Source: Cryoendolithus antarcticus
Taxonomy: Eukaryota; Ascomycota; Dothideomycetes; Cladosporiales; Cladosporiaceae
Assembly (NCBI GenBank): GCA_002077065.1
Contig: NAJO01000032.1
Location: 124,001 to 188,000 of the forward strand
DNA length: 64,000 nt
Direction: 5' to 3'
Of the stretch, positions 30,122 to 41,630 are shown in pieces. The notes under the pieces were generated by a model, which was not told where the DNA came from, searched no databases, and saw nothing but the letters and a program-made list of their open reading frames with translations. The position numbers were made by a program, and so were the translations under genes. Numbering within the stretch: position 1 is the first letter of the stretch; each line of letters begins with the position of its first letter.

Positions 30122-32252
30122 ATGGCGATTCTCGACTTCTTCAGGCCGGAAGGCCGTGCTCTCCTGATCAACATCACCTTGTCTTGCGGCATTGGGTTCA
30201 TGCTGTTCGGTGAGTGGTCACACACATGTCGATGTCAATGGACGGTACTGACAATTCCAGGTTATGATCAAGGTGTCTTCGGCGGCTTGCTCTCTAATCC
30301 ATCCTTCCTTGCTCGATTCGACAACCCAGGCGTCACGCTTCAAGGCCAGATAGTCTCGACTTATACCCTAGGATGTATCCTCGGATCTATCATCGCAATC
30401 TTCACCGGCGACCCGCTCGGCAGAGTGAAGTCTGTCATGCTCGGTTGTGTGTGCCTTACTATCGGTGGAATACTGCAGGCAACGGTATGGACAGACCCCA
30501 ATTGCATATGGCAGGACTCTAGGTTCTGACGGTGATGAATCACCATACTGAGAATCTCTGCTTGACTAGGCTTTCACAGTACCCCACATGATCATTGGAC
30601 GAATCATCTCTGGTCTGGGGATCGGTTTCAATACCACTACGATTCCGATCTGGTGAGCATAGAAATTTGTCGACTGGGACGCCGTTCAATACTGATGCAC
30701 ACATACCAGGCAAAGCGAAACCTGCCTCAAGCCATCCCTTCGTGGCAGACTCGTAGCCGTCCAACTCACCTGCCTTGTCTTCGGCTTCGTGCTTACCAAT
30801 TGGATGTAAGTTTGAGGATTCGTCGACAATCGCGAACACGACTGACACATGACAGGAACTTCGGCTTCACATACGTTACAGACAACGAGATCAGCTGGAG
30901 GTTTCCTCTCGGCTTCCAGGCACTGCTTGCCATCGGAACCGTAGCCTTTGTGCCCTTTCTCGTCGAATCGCCTCGCTGGCTTTGTCTCAAGGACCGACAC
31001 GAAGAAGCACGAGCGGTCCTTGCTAGACTCCACGCAAAGCCAGTCGATCATCCCGACGTAAAAGAGACACTCGAGGTTATTATCGAAACCATCGCCGAAG
31101 AGAAAGCAGATGGCGAGATCGGCTGGCGCGAGGTCTTCCACAATGGCCGACAACAGACGATGCGTCGCATCTTGCTCGGCTGTGGTGCGAACATCTTCCA
31201 ACAGATTGGAGGTGTCAATGTTGTGGCATACTACCGTGAGACGCATGCAAATCACCGAGGCTTTGAGAGATGCTAATGCCGCTGCAGTGCCCGTGGTCCT
31301 GGAGCGATCCTTCGGATTCTCGCCTCGCATGTCATTGATCCTGTCTGCTGTTGACTCTATGCAATGGATGTGAGTATTCGGAGTCGGCTGAAGCATCTTT
31401 GACAACGCTGACATGCTATCACAGGTTCTGGGGTGCATGCACAACATACGTGATCGAACGCTTCGGCCGGAAGAAGCTGATGATCTTCGGTGCAGGTGGC
31501 TGCAGCATGTGCTTCGCCGTAACTGCCATCGGATTATCTGTGGGTAACAAAGTTAGTAATGGTGTGGCTGTGGCCTTCGTAAGTACATGCGATCGATCCA
31601 TCAATCGCTGCTTGGTACTGACATTTCGGCAGATTTTCATGTTCTACTTCTTCTTCGTAAGCGCTGCAACTGCCACTGTGCTATCGCCAATCACTGACTC
31701 GACTAGGGAATGTCTTTTATGACCATTGGGTTCTTGTATCCAGCTGAGATCAACGGCAACCGATCTCGCAATCTCGGTCAATCGATCGCTATGGTGGGCT
31801 CCGTTCGTCTTCGGCAATATGAATGAACTCTGACCACTTGTGCTAGGTCACTAACTGGGTCGGTGTCTACCTGATCGTGTCCATCACGCCGATTGGTATC
31901 CAGAATCTGGGGGGTAAGTCACATTCATGCCCTCGGTGTGATACATGGGCGCGAGCTGACCTCGGACTCTCACTCTATAGCCCACTTCTACATCATCTTC
32001 GCTGTGCTCAACGCCGCATTCCTGCCATTCATCTGGTACTTCTACGTTGAGACGGCAGGTCTGTCACTTGACGAGATCGACCGCGTCTTCGTCCTCAAGC
32101 ATGCACCCGGTAGCACGCTGTCGTACCCACAAGCTGCCGAGCAGGCGAAGCTTGACTTGGAGCAAGAGAGGCTGGATATCAATGCCAGGTCTGATAAGAG
32201 TGCGGAGGGTTCGGAGAAGCTTGCTATCGATCACATTGAGAAGATGGCTTGA
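30122..32252 (+). CDS. MFS sugar porter with eleven exons
   Basis: Exons: 30122-30209, 30261-30484, 30570-30652, 30710-30805, 30856-31235, 31288-31369, 31425-31578, 31633-31656, 31707-31793, 31847-31913, 31981-32252. All phases close, giving 518 residues. Sugar-porter marks are GYDQGVFGGLL, GRIISGLGIGF, VESPRWLCLKDR, FQQIGGVNVVAYY, ERFGRKK and PAEINGNRSR, with about 12 helices. The family brings hexoses, pentoses, polyols or quinate into the cell with protons. Ten introns is many for this window, and exon 8 is only 24 bases, coding eight mostly aromatic residues inside a helix. The neighbours suggest its cargo is handled by the dehydrogenase before it. Confidence 0.92.
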
Positions 32253-32845
32253 TCGCGAGTATGGCTGAAACGACGTTGTCTACACGTGGCCGCACTTGAG
32301 GTTGCTGCCTGAGCAAGACTTACCTTGATTTAGAAAGACCCATGTATGCTAAGGGCTACGTCTTCTATCTGCTCTGTACGCTCTGTGTCGTCCGTCTCCA
32401 CATCTCTGCACTTACTATACCAACTGGCCGCATGCTGCTCTTCGTGTGCCTCGCTCTGCAGATGCACAAGGTTCTCGTTCCCCTGGAGCTTTCGGTCGGC
32501 TGTGCTTATACCAATGCACTCGTAACAGCGCAGTTGCGATGCAATGCCAGAGTGAGAGTGGCAGCTTCCCACTGCTAGCAGATCTCGAGTCTGATCTCTC
32601 CAGTATGCAGTGGCGCACCGCGTGACAGTCGCATCTGACTGTGCATGGGCATGTCCGGCGATCAAGATCTTTGGAGAAGTAAACGTAATCGGATAATCAA
32701 ACGTTCCCGTGGTCGAGAACTTCAGGCCATGAACGAGAGAGTATCACAAGAGCAATCCAGGACCCATCACCATGCGAACCGTCGAGACTCTGTGACTTAC
32801 GTGCAATTGGATATATACATCGCTACACAACTAACGGACACAAGC
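32253..32845. other. Convergent intergenic region
   Basis: 593 bases between the tails of the sugar porter and the monooxygenase, both ending here. Nothing else seen. Confidence 0.4.
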
Positions 32846-34620
32846 TCATTCGATGTTGAAGCCCTCCCAGCTGTTCTTCGCCACGGACCGCAACTTCGCT
32901 CGATAGTCCGCAAGTCCTCCAAAGTAGAACATGATGGTCTTCTTCTTTCCTGGGACATTGGCTCCGAAAATCCAGGAGTCAGTGCGCCTGAAGAGACTCT
33001 GCCTGCTGACCACATCGCACTCATGTGTCCAATACTCCTCAGCTTGTGGCTTCGCTTCGATCACTGGTGTCTTCTCGGCCCCGGCAGCACCCTTTTGCTC
33101 GGCTGCTTGTACAATGTCCGAGATGAACTCGACATGTGTCTCGATTGCAGGAGGTATGTTGCTGAACGGGCCGTTGGGGCCCAGAATCATGAACATGTTT
33201 GGGAAGCTGGGTACGGTCACACCCAGGTAGGATGTCGGCCCTGTCGGTGCCCAGTGGTTCTTCAGTGTAACTCCGTTGCGACCCTTGATGGCGATGCGTG
33301 TGTAGTTGCCATCTACAGCGTCGAATCCAGTCGCAAAGATTATGATGTCCAGCTCGTGCTCAGTGCCATCAGAGGTACGGATACCAGCAGGCGTGATCTC
33401 GTCGATAGGGGTGTCATGCAGACTCACCACCTCGACATTGGATCGATTGAATTGCTCGTAGTACCCTGCATCGCACAGCGGTCTGCGGGCGTACATCTGT
33501 GTGGGCATAAGCTTGCGAGCTTTCTCCGGATCTTTGACCTTGGCGCGGATCTTCGCCTTGATAAACTCGGCAGCTTGGTCGTTTGCGGCTTCGCTGGTCG
33601 AAATGTCGTTGAACGTCTCGAACATGAACCTGAAGCCGCCACCTTTCTTCCATGCGGCTTCAAAGATCTCATTTCGCTCTTCAGGATCGACGCTCATAGT
33701 AGGACGATCTGCGTTCTCCTTGAAGCCGAATGCTGTCGCACTTTCGTCCTTGACCTGCCTCCATATCTCCTCGTAGTTGTCGTTGATTTTCTTGCGGTAC
33801 TCTGGGTCAACGTCTCGTTGTCCGCTCGGTACGCTGTACTGTGGGTTTCGTTGGAAGCTGATCAGCGTATCGACTTTGTCGGCGATGGCTGTGATGATTT
33901 GTACCTAGAAACACTGTCAATACACATGCTCGCTGGAGTAGGTGGAACGGATAACGCTCACACCAGTGCTGCCATTCCCAATCACTCCCACACGCTGTCC
34001 TGCCATGGAGATGTCTCCCGGCCACGCTCCAGTGTGATACTTCTCACCTTGAAAACTGTCGATTCCTTTGATATCCGGGAAGTGCTGTTTCGAAAGCAAA
34101 CCTAGAGCGGTCACGAGGTATCTTGCTCGATACTCTATGCCTGTCGAACACTTTACGTCCCAGATCCGATCCTCCTCATTCCAGTATGCATCGGTGAGTG
34201 TGGTATTGAATCGAATGTCTTTGCGGAGGTCATGGCGTTCCACGACGTGCTTCAGGTACTTGAGCACTTCCGGTTGGTACACGTAGTGCTTATCCCATGG
34301 GTACGTTTTCAGATCCTCTGGGTCCCACGAATACCGGTATAAGTAGGCCTCTGTGTCACTCATCGCACCTGGTCGACGTGTAAGCTGATGTAACTGCTCA
34401 TGGCGGATGGGTGGTTCTTCCCTGGGTATGTATTCCAGAACCATGTGCCACCAACATCACCGGCAGTGTCAACGGCCAGTGCACTCAATCCCATGTCACG
34501 AAACTTCTTCAACTGGTAGATCCCTCCGAACCCAGCACCGATGATCAAGGCATCCAGGCTCTGAATCTCGTAGTGCCCGTTTTGACCGTTCGTCTGCGAG
34601 GTGCTATTCGTGGTGATCAT
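32846..34620 (-). CDS. Baeyer-Villiger-type flavin monooxygenase with a damaged first splice donor
   Basis: Expected exons are 34620-34422, 34368-33962 and 33904-32846, giving 554 residues. Marks: FAD loop GAGFGG, then GGTWFWNTYPG, the Baeyer-Villiger fingerprint FQGEKYHTGAWP, NADPH loop GNGSTG, and later ATGFDAVDG. The family inserts oxygen next to a ketone with NADPH and FAD, making esters or lactones. The second intron (33961-33905) is normal. The first (34421-34369) has a good CAG acceptor and exact family sequence on both sides (YPG|AMSDTEAY) but begins GGAAGA instead of GTAAGA. Unspliced, the frame ends 16 codons later. So the gene is either inactive, spliced at a rare site, or carries a base error. 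Confidence 0.85.
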
Positions 34621-35316
34621 ATTGGAGGCACAAACTGAATGCAAGTTGGAGAGTGTGCAGATGGGAAATTGGGAATGAGAAGTCTTGATCGACAGAGTGA
34701 GAGCGGATGAACTTGAGCTCAAGACAAGACCTACTATTCCCACGGCATGGCTTTTCCCCTAATTGCTCGACAAGCACTCGTCCGACGCATCAATGATACC
34801 CAAACGCGTTCTCGTTCTCGGTTCTCGTGCTCGGCCATGATCAAGTCGCGTCTACAAAGACCGCACTTAGTATTGTGGGGAACTGGAGAACCGAAAGCAT
34901 ACAACCAGTCTTGACACATACAACCGCGCCGGCTGAGTCTTTCCCCATGGTCAGCACCCCACATCGGATCAGAGACCGACGGCAGTGATGGCGTTGATAC
35001 TGGCATGGGTGTCCGATCGGCTCGTCGCTGTGGCACGTGGCGCTGGAGTAGCATTGACCGAAGACGAGAACACCGAGGTATTGTCAAAGGGATCGTCGAC
35101 GATAGAATCAAAGTGCTTACATAATGAAGGCCGACATTACTCCGGCTTGCGCTGCGATAGGCAGCTCGACTCCTCCACAGCATTCTCCACACCAGACGCA
35201 CGCGATATCGCTTTGTGTGGAGACGCGTCTGCTAGGTGACGTGGTGAGTCATGCTCTGCAGTATGTCAGAGATTCCTGCGATGGGATCAAGGTAGTCAAC
35301 ACCATGAAGTCGAATC
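34621..35316. other. Divergent promoter region
   Basis: 696 bases between the heads of the monooxygenase and the exporter, so co-regulation is possible. The monooxygenase frame is open upstream to 34743, but that part looks like leader. No obvious operator seen. Confidence 0.4.
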
Positions 35317-37041
35317 ATGCCACGACGACAAGCCGTATCGGAGCGTACACCATTACTCGATCCATCGGACGACATACGCAGCGATGTCAACCAGAAAGGA
35401 GAGCAAGCGAGAGCTGGAGACGCTTCTGAATCTGCCAAAGCACCAGTAGGCGATGCTGACTCAGATGGCTCTGCCCTCGAGCGCCAGACAAGCCTACAGG
35501 TGAAGAATGATGGAATGCCAGAAGTGCGGAAACGCATGAAGTACATCTTCCCAGCTCTGGCCATCGGTGTTTTCCTGAGTGCTGCCGACCAAACCATTAT
35601 CGTGAGCTCATATGGCAAGATTGGAAGCGAGCTCCACGCGTTGAACCTCACGAGTTGGATTGCCACGGCCTACTTCCTTACCTTGACCAGCTTCCAGCCA
35701 TTGTATGGTAAGCTCTCCGATATCTTCGGCCGGAAGGCGTGCATTCTATCGGGCTACTTTCTCTTCGGCATCGGCTGCCTGCTATGTGGCCTGGCTCAAG
35801 ACATTGACCAGCTTATCGGCGCTCGTGCCTTCGCTGGCATCGGCGGTGGTGGTATGACGACCGTCGTATCGATTCTCCTGTCTGACGTGGTACCGTTGAG
35901 GGAGAGGGGTACCTGGCAAGGCTATGTCAACATCATCTATGCCCTGGGAGCATCTGCGGGGGCGCCTCTTGGAGGATTTCTCGCCGACTCTGTCGGCTGG
36001 AGATGGGCATTTCTGATCCAAGCACCAATGTGTCTGGCTGCCTTTATCGCTGTATCGTTCGCACTGCATCTGCCGAAGACGGGAGATTCTCATTGGCGTG
36101 AGAAGCTCAAGAGGATCGACTTCCTTGGAGCTTTGATACTGATCGGCGCTGTGTTCACGCTGCTGCTGGCGCTCGACCGTGGCAGTAACGTCAGCTGGGG
36201 GGCCACAATTACCCTGGTGTCGCTCGCAATCTCCATCCCGCTGTTCACTGTCTTCGTCCTGGTCGAGATGTACGTGGCGAAGGAGCCGTTTGCACCAGGC
36301 CACATCATCTTCAATCGCACGTTATTCGCTTGCTACCTGTGCAACTTCTTCGCCTTCGCTGGCTGGCTGGCGGCCATCTTCTACATTCCACTTTACTTTC
36401 AGGTGGTCAACGATATGTCTGCAACGCAAGCCGGCCTGCGTCTGATCCCTTCGATAATTGCGGGTGTGAGCGGCAGCCTCTTCGCTGGCTTCTACATGCA
36501 GCGAACCGGTCGGTATTACTGGCTCACGATCATCGCTTATAATACTCTCGTGCTCGGCATGATTGTCATCACTCTGGTGGCTCCAGCCGGCTTGCACGCA
36601 AATGTGGTACTCTTCATCATCATCGGGCTATGCATGTGTGGCTTCAGCAACGGGATTGGTGTTACGTCAACTCTCATCGGACTCATTGCAAACGCCTCTA
36701 AAGAGGACCAAGCTGTCGCAACTGCCTGCAGCTATTTGTTCAGATCTCTCGGGAGCGTCTTCGGAGTCGCTATCAGTGCGACAGTGGCCAACCAGGAGCT
36801 ACGGAAATACCTTGCGGCTGAGCTGCCAAAGCACCACATCTCTGAGCGTAAGGCTATCGAGATCGCGGATCGAGTGAGGCAAAGCCTGGAGTATCTGAGG
36901 CAGCTGAAGCCGGAGATACAAGATGTAGTACGCGAGGGCTACTCGGCAAGCATAGATGCTGCGTTCGTGGTCCAGATTGGATTGGTAGCGGGAGCAGCGC
37001 TCAGTGCCTGGCTGATCAAGGAGAAGGCCCTTAGCAGATAG
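35317..37041 (+). CDS. 14-TM MFS exporter (DHA2; vacuolar basic amino acid / multidrug type)
   Basis: An intronless frame of 574 residues with about 14 hydrophobic helices. The N-terminus has an acidic tail with SERTPLLDP, a dileucine-type signal seen in vacuolar carriers such as Fnx1 and the VBA proteins. Marks include SAADQTIIVSSYGKI, GKLSDIFGRKACIL (motif A), RAFAGIGGGGM, and APLGGFLADSVGWRWAF (motif C region, typical of drug:proton antiporters). It may load basic amino acids into the vacuole or export toxic compounds. It is divergent from the monooxygenase and could move its product. Substrate is not decided by sequence. Confidence 0.9.
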   Translation: MPRRQAVSERTPLLDPSDDIRSDVNQKGEQARAGDASESAKAPVGDADSDGSALERQTSLQVKNDGMPEVRKRMKYIFPALAIGVFLSAADQTIIVSSYGKIGSELHALNLTSWIATAYFLTLTSFQPLYGKLSDIFGRKACILSGYFLFGIGCLLCGLAQDIDQLIGARAFAGIGGGGMTTVVSILLSDVVPLRERGTWQGYVNIIYALGASAGAPLGGFLADSVGWRWAFLIQAPMCLAAFIAVSFALHLPKTGDSHWREKLKRIDFLGALILIGAVFTLLLALDRGSNVSWGATITLVSLAISIPLFTVFVLVEMYVAKEPFAPGHIIFNRTLFACYLCNFFAFAGWLAAIFYIPLYFQVVNDMSATQAGLRLIPSIIAGVSGSLFAGFYMQRTGRYYWLTIIAYNTLVLGMIVITLVAPAGLHANVVLFIIIGLCMCGFSNGIGVTSTLIGLIANASKEDQAVATACSYLFRSLGSVFGVAISATVANQELRKYLAAELPKHHISERKAIEIADRVRQSLEYLRQLKPEIQDVVREGYSASIDAAFVVQIGLVAGAALSAWLIKEKALSR

Positions 37042-37340
37042 CTGGGTAGATGCTCACACTACTATGTCCATGTGCCAGAATGCCTCTAGCGTGGTATACA
37101 GGACAGCACTATCTTCCGCGTCGCAAGCAACGTAGATAGCACTTTCTCTTCGGGGAATGAGCACTTACATCACTATACCATTCCTCAGACCTGTCCGATC
37201 TTCAACAAATACTGTCGTTCACATATGCTTGCCAACGGCCCCTCCCGCGCGCTAGCACCCCATTTGTCGACCTCACCCAGCCATGTACTAAGGTAGTTAA
37301 GGTAGCATCATCACATCGCCGAGCAAGAACAGATGTGTCA

Positions 37341-38998
37341 ATGCTAGCACTGGGAACATGTCGACGTGTGCCTCGCCTTCTCAAGATCAGATCGCAATAC
37401 AGCACAATGGCACGCGATTACAATGCCGCCGTCGTGGCCCTCAACACGCTGCAAAGCAACTTCTCCATCGTCGATGCCATTCGAAAGTCAGGCAAAGGCA
37501 TGAATACGAACGCGATCCCTGAGATGATTGAATGGGTCCGTCGGATAGGATATGAGGTGTGCGTTGATCTGATCCATCGTGTCTGGACCTTCTACTTATC
37601 TCACAACAGCCATCCGATTTTGATCAGTTAAACCCCATCCACATCGCCGGTACAAAGGGCAAAGGCAGCACATCCTCCTTCATCTCATCAATCCTCGCCC
37701 AGTATCTTCCGCAGAAGTCCAGCATCCACGCCGAACGCATCCCAACGTCCGTGGGGCTGTACACCTCCCCACATCTCCGCTTCGTCCGCGAAAGGATCCA
37801 GATCAACAATGCCCCCATCTCTGAAGACGTTTTCGCAAAATACTTCTTCGCCATCTGGGATCGCTTGGAAACCTCCGCTGAAACAGCAGGGCACCCGAAT
37901 CCAACCTCAACGGAGACGAAACCGGTGTACTTCCGCTTTCTCACGCTTATGGCTCTGCATGCTTACATGTCCGAGCGCGTGGGCACTACTGTGCTCGAAT
38001 GCGGTATTGGAGGTGAGTATGATAGTACTAACATCTTGGTACACCCTTCTGTGACAGCCGTGACAAGCCTGGGGATCGATCACACCGCTATGCTGGGCGA
38101 TACTTTGGAGAGTATCGCGTGGCATAAGGCTGGGATTTTCAAGGAAGGCGTGCCGGCTTTTACGGCGCCGCAGGCTGAGGTCGCGACGAAGGTGCTTGAG
38201 CAGCGGGCGACGGAGAAGGGAGTGAGGTTGGTGCAGGTGCCGACGTATGCTGCGCTGGAGAGCGTGAAGTTGGGACTGCATGGCGACTTTCAGCGAGTGA
38301 ATGCAAGTGTGGCTGTGGCAGTCTGTGCGAGTCACCTCGGGAGACTAGGCTACTCAAACCTGCCCGACGCCAACAACAAGGACACGAATCTCCCTCCGGA
38401 GTTCATCGCAGGCCTAGAGCAAGTCCACCTCGGTGGCCGCTGCGAGACGCGCGTGGATACCCGCCACCCCAGTCTAACGTGGTACATCGACGGCGGTCAC
38501 ACTCTCGAAAGCATCGAGCTCGCAGCCCGCTGGTTTGCGTCCGTCATCTCCTCGACATCATCCTCTACTACTCCCTCTACTCGGATTCTAATTTTCAACC
38601 AACAAACGCGCGACGCCTCCAGCCTCGCCCGCCGCTTACACGATACCCTCGCCTCTGCCCTCCAATCCTCCCATCCCTTCCAACACGCCATCTTTTGCAC
38701 GAATACGACGTACAAACACGCAGGATTCAAGGCCGATCTCGTCTCCATCAACGCCAACAAAGAGGACGTCGACTCTCTGAAAGTTCAGCGGGCACTGGCG
38801 GAGAGTTGGGATGGCGTGGATGCTGAGGCTAAGGTGCATGTGCTGGGGACTATTGAGGAGGCTGTTACGAGGGCGAGAGAGTTAGTGGGTGAGGGGAGGG
38901 GGGAGGTGCTGGTTACGGGGAGTTTGCATTTGGTTGGAGGGGTATTGGAGGTCCTTGAGAGTGAGGGTGAGGCAAATGGCAAAGGTAGCACCTTGTGA
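37341..38998 (+). CDS. MET7: Folylpolyglutamate synthase
   Basis: Exons 37341-37556 and 37610-38998 (intron 53 bases) give 534 residues. The ATP loop is IAGTKGKGSTSSF; further marks are GLYTSPHLRFVRERIQIN, LECGIGGEYDSTN, SLGIDHTAMLGDT and WYIDGGHTLESIE. The enzyme adds glutamates to folates, keeping them in the cell and serving methionine, purine and thymidylate synthesis. There are two in-frame starts: 37341 gives an Arg-rich, acid-free leader (LALGTCRRVPRLLKIRS) like a mitochondrial targeting peptide, and 37407 gives a 512-residue cytosolic form. This fits the two compartments known for the enzyme in yeast and mammals. Confidence 0.93.
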
Positions 38999-39349
38999 GA
39001 TCGTCAAGTCGCCAGGACAGTTGTACTTATATATAGATACATGGTAGCAATTGCCACTATTGCCTCCGCCGCGCTACAGTGCTGTTCTGCGAGCGCACCT
39101 CCCCGCCCCATTGCGAGTCTAATGCCGATTCTCGTGCTTCGGCGCAGCGCGGTGCAGCGCAGTGCTGACCGCCGAGCTGGTGCCATCGAAACCACATGCG
39201 ATGGTCTGCGATCGCAGCCGGGGAGGTCCTATCTGCTTTGCTCATGTCCACCGCGTGCGCCAAATGTTTCATCAAGTCCACTCCATCCTCATTCAGCCTT
39301 GCCTGTAGTTCGTCAGCACTATTCGCTCACATGCTATACTCAACCAGGC
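38999..39349. other. Convergent intergenic region
   Basis: 351 bases between the tails of folylpolyglutamate synthase and the mitochondrial ribosomal gene. Nothing else seen. Confidence 0.4.
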
Positions 39350-39673
39350 TTACCGTTGCTTATGCTTCGCATTCTTCGAGCATATAATATACACGTACTT
39401 CCCACCCTTCCGCCGCACGCTCTTACACCCATCGCATAGTTTCTTCACCGAACTCCGTACTTTCATCCCTCGTATCTGTGTTTGCATTTGCCATGTTGGC
39501 TGTGCTAAGGCCGGCCGTAATGCCAGGGACCGGAAGGCCGTTGTGAGGGAGGTATTGGTGTTGGCGCAGAGGGAGGAGTGGTGTCGTAGGCGGAGGGCTG
39601 TGAAGGCGTGGGAGGAGCGAGGGGAAAGGGGCAGGCGGAGGAGAGTTCGGGGGAGAGAGGTGCAGGAGGGCAT
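39350..39673 (-). CDS. RTC6: Mitochondrial ribosomal protein bL36m
   Basis: An intronless gene of 107 residues from the ATG at 39673. The first 65 residues are rich in Arg, Ser and Leu without acids, a mitochondrial targeting peptide. The last 40 hold the bL36 core: [20 protein letters not shown], then [14 protein letters not shown], with the zinc-binding C-x2-C..C..H set. The protein belongs to the large mitochondrial ribosomal subunit. It is divergent from the Swc3-like gene with 259 bases between them. Confidence 0.95.
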   Translation of the reverse strand: MPSCTSLPRTLLRLPLSPRSSHAFTALRLRHHSSLCANTNTSLTTAFRSLALRPALAQPTWQMQTQIRGMKVRSSVKKLCDGCKSVRRKGGKYVYIICSKNAKHKQR

Positions 39674-39932
39674 CGCGGCGGTATCTTTGTTGATGGAGCC
39701 CACCGTAGACCGACGTTTGAATTTACCGCACTACGCTGGTATGTGAGGATGTTGGTACACGGGGAAGCGCGGGGATAAAGCCGATGCGACATGGCCTCCC
39801 ATATCGCTGTCACATGTTTGTCCTCCCGTCTCATCTCTCCAACATATCTGCCTCTTCACGCGATGACGCTGGGAGAACCGCTGGCAAGGAGTCGGCGCGT
39901 GAGATGACTAGAGGGGAGTCGCATTACGTACT

Positions 39933-41630
39933 ATGAGCAGAATGGCGACATCACCGGAGCCCTCCCCAGCGACGGGCACTAAGAGAAAGGTCGGACGGCC
40001 GAAGAATATCGTCTCATTGCCAGCGATGAAGAAGCAGAAGATAGGACACTGTGCTCTGGACTCGCCACAGGCCTCGACGCCTACGACGTTGCACTCGCCA
40101 GCACTACCGGGAACGCCCAGGACCACGGGACTACCTAGCAAAGTGTCCACTCATGCACCACTCCCACTGCTGCCTCAGTTCCAGGGTCTAGATCTCCAAG
40201 AAAGCGAGTATCAGTCCCTTGCAGCCAGCGGAGTCCTCGCTGCCTCCCTCGCTCGGTCCCGACATGCCTGGACGAACGAGGGTCTCTTCGAGCGCTTCTA
40301 CACCATGCCTTCGAAGGGGAAATCTACGGATCCGATGTACAAAGCTATGAAGAGTCGAGGCAAATGCCGTCTCCGCATCGAACCGCACATCTTCGAAGTG
40401 GAGATCTATGTGGTCGAACGCGAACAACCGCGTCCCCCGCCGAAGCCAGTACGCACGGGACCTGCACCGCTCTGGTATGGTGGCTGGGCAGCGTCCACAC
40501 AAGCCGAGTCGGATGCGATGCGAGAGAAAGCGAATCGCGACTATGGACCGATCTACCAGAAGTACATGCCTCCGAAGCCGAAGAGTCGACTAAACCCACT
40601 GCCTCCACCGAACCCTCGGACCCTCCCCCCGATCACACAGCCTCCACCTCCACCCGCCGCGCAGAAGAAGTCCTCACCCGACCCAGTCATCAGCATGCTA
40701 GCTACGCGTGCCTCCTCAGATCCCGATCTCAAAGCCCTTATGAAAGAAGTCGCCACAGGCAAAGCCACCCAAGATCAACTCCGAGTCTTTCAAAAGCACA
40801 TAGACGAACTCACGTTGCTGATTAACAAACCTCCCACTGACTCACCGAAGATCTCCTCGTTCGATGGTCCCTCAGATGAAGCTCTGAGACCCTACGCCAC
40901 AGCTGCACCAACTTACACTCCTCCGCCGCGCAGTCTGCCAGTCTACGAGCCTCCACCAGTGCCGGCATCTCAGGAGAACGAGGTGGCCTTCTCATTCACC
41001 ACGCCAGGAGCAACAGAAGACCGCTTCCTCTTCCCTCGTCACGCAATTCTCGAACCCCTCTCACAACAACACCTCCTCGCGTCATTCATGCTCACTCGCC
41101 CAGGCCGACTCTCAGCAGACCCTGCAATCCTCTCCCAACCCGACAAAGACTACTGGCAGCCCGTCACACTCATGGTCGAAGTGGCTTACGGCCGCGAGGG
41201 GATATTGAAAGACGTCACGAAATGGGTGAAGCCCGCTGAGGAAGTACGGGAGGAGATGAAGCGGGTCATGGCACGATGCAAACGGGCTCCGGAGGCGCAT
41301 CTGGCTATGCGATTGCCGTTCAGGGGTAGTGGTGCTGCAAGTGCGCCGGAGAGCGAGGCGGCGAGTAAGGCTGGGACGCCTGTTGTGGAGGTGAAGAAGA
41401 CGGTGAAGGCGGCGCCGAAGAAGAGCGCGTTGAGTAAGGGGATTAAGAAGGAGGTGGTGGATCTGCCTGTCGTGGGAACGACTGCGAAGGAGGGTGCGGG
41501 ATCTGCTGGCGCGGATGCAGTGCTGGGTGCTAGCATTGGCGCTACGGTCGAGCGCGCTGCGGACGAGACGATTGAGACAGGAAGGCCGAGGAGGACTATG
41601 AGGAAGAGTGTCAGAATTATGGATGAGTGA
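39933..41630 (+). CDS. SWC3: Swc3-like SWR1 chromatin-remodelling subunit
   Basis: An intronless frame of 565 residues. An AT-hook-like KRKVGRPKN lies near residue 20. A conserved block follows (SGVLAASLARSRHAWTNEGLFERF and RIEPHIFEVEIYVVE), then a Pro-rich linker, a small block SMLATRASSDPDLKALMKEV, and RFLFPRHAILEP leading to WQPVTLMVEVAYG. The tail is Lys/Ala-rich. From memory this order resembles the fungal Swc3 family, a subunit of the complex that places the histone variant H2A.Z; I could not verify this. Another nuclear DNA-binding protein is the alternative. Confidence 0.6.
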   Translation: MSRMATSPEPSPATGTKRKVGRPKNIVSLPAMKKQKIGHCALDSPQASTPTTLHSPALPGTPRTTGLPSKVSTHAPLPLLPQFQGLDLQESEYQSLAASGVLAASLARSRHAWTNEGLFERFYTMPSKGKSTDPMYKAMKSRGKCRLRIEPHIFEVEIYVVEREQPRPPPKPVRTGPAPLWYGGWAASTQAESDAMREKANRDYGPIYQKYMPPKPKSRLNPLPPPNPRTLPPITQPPPPPAAQKKSSPDPVISMLATRASSDPDLKALMKEVATGKATQDQLRVFQKHIDELTLLINKPPTDSPKISSFDGPSDEALRPYATAAPTYTPPPRSLPVYEPPPVPASQENEVAFSFTTPGATEDRFLFPRHAILEPLSQQHLLASFMLTRPGRLSADPAILSQPDKDYWQPVTLMVEVAYGREGILKDVTKWVKPAEEVREEMKRVMARCKRAPEAHLAMRLPFRGSGAASAPESEAASKAGTPVVEVKKTVKAAPKKSALSKGIKKEVVDLPVVGTTAKEGAGSAGADAVLGASIGATVERAADETIETGRPRRTMRKSVRIMDE

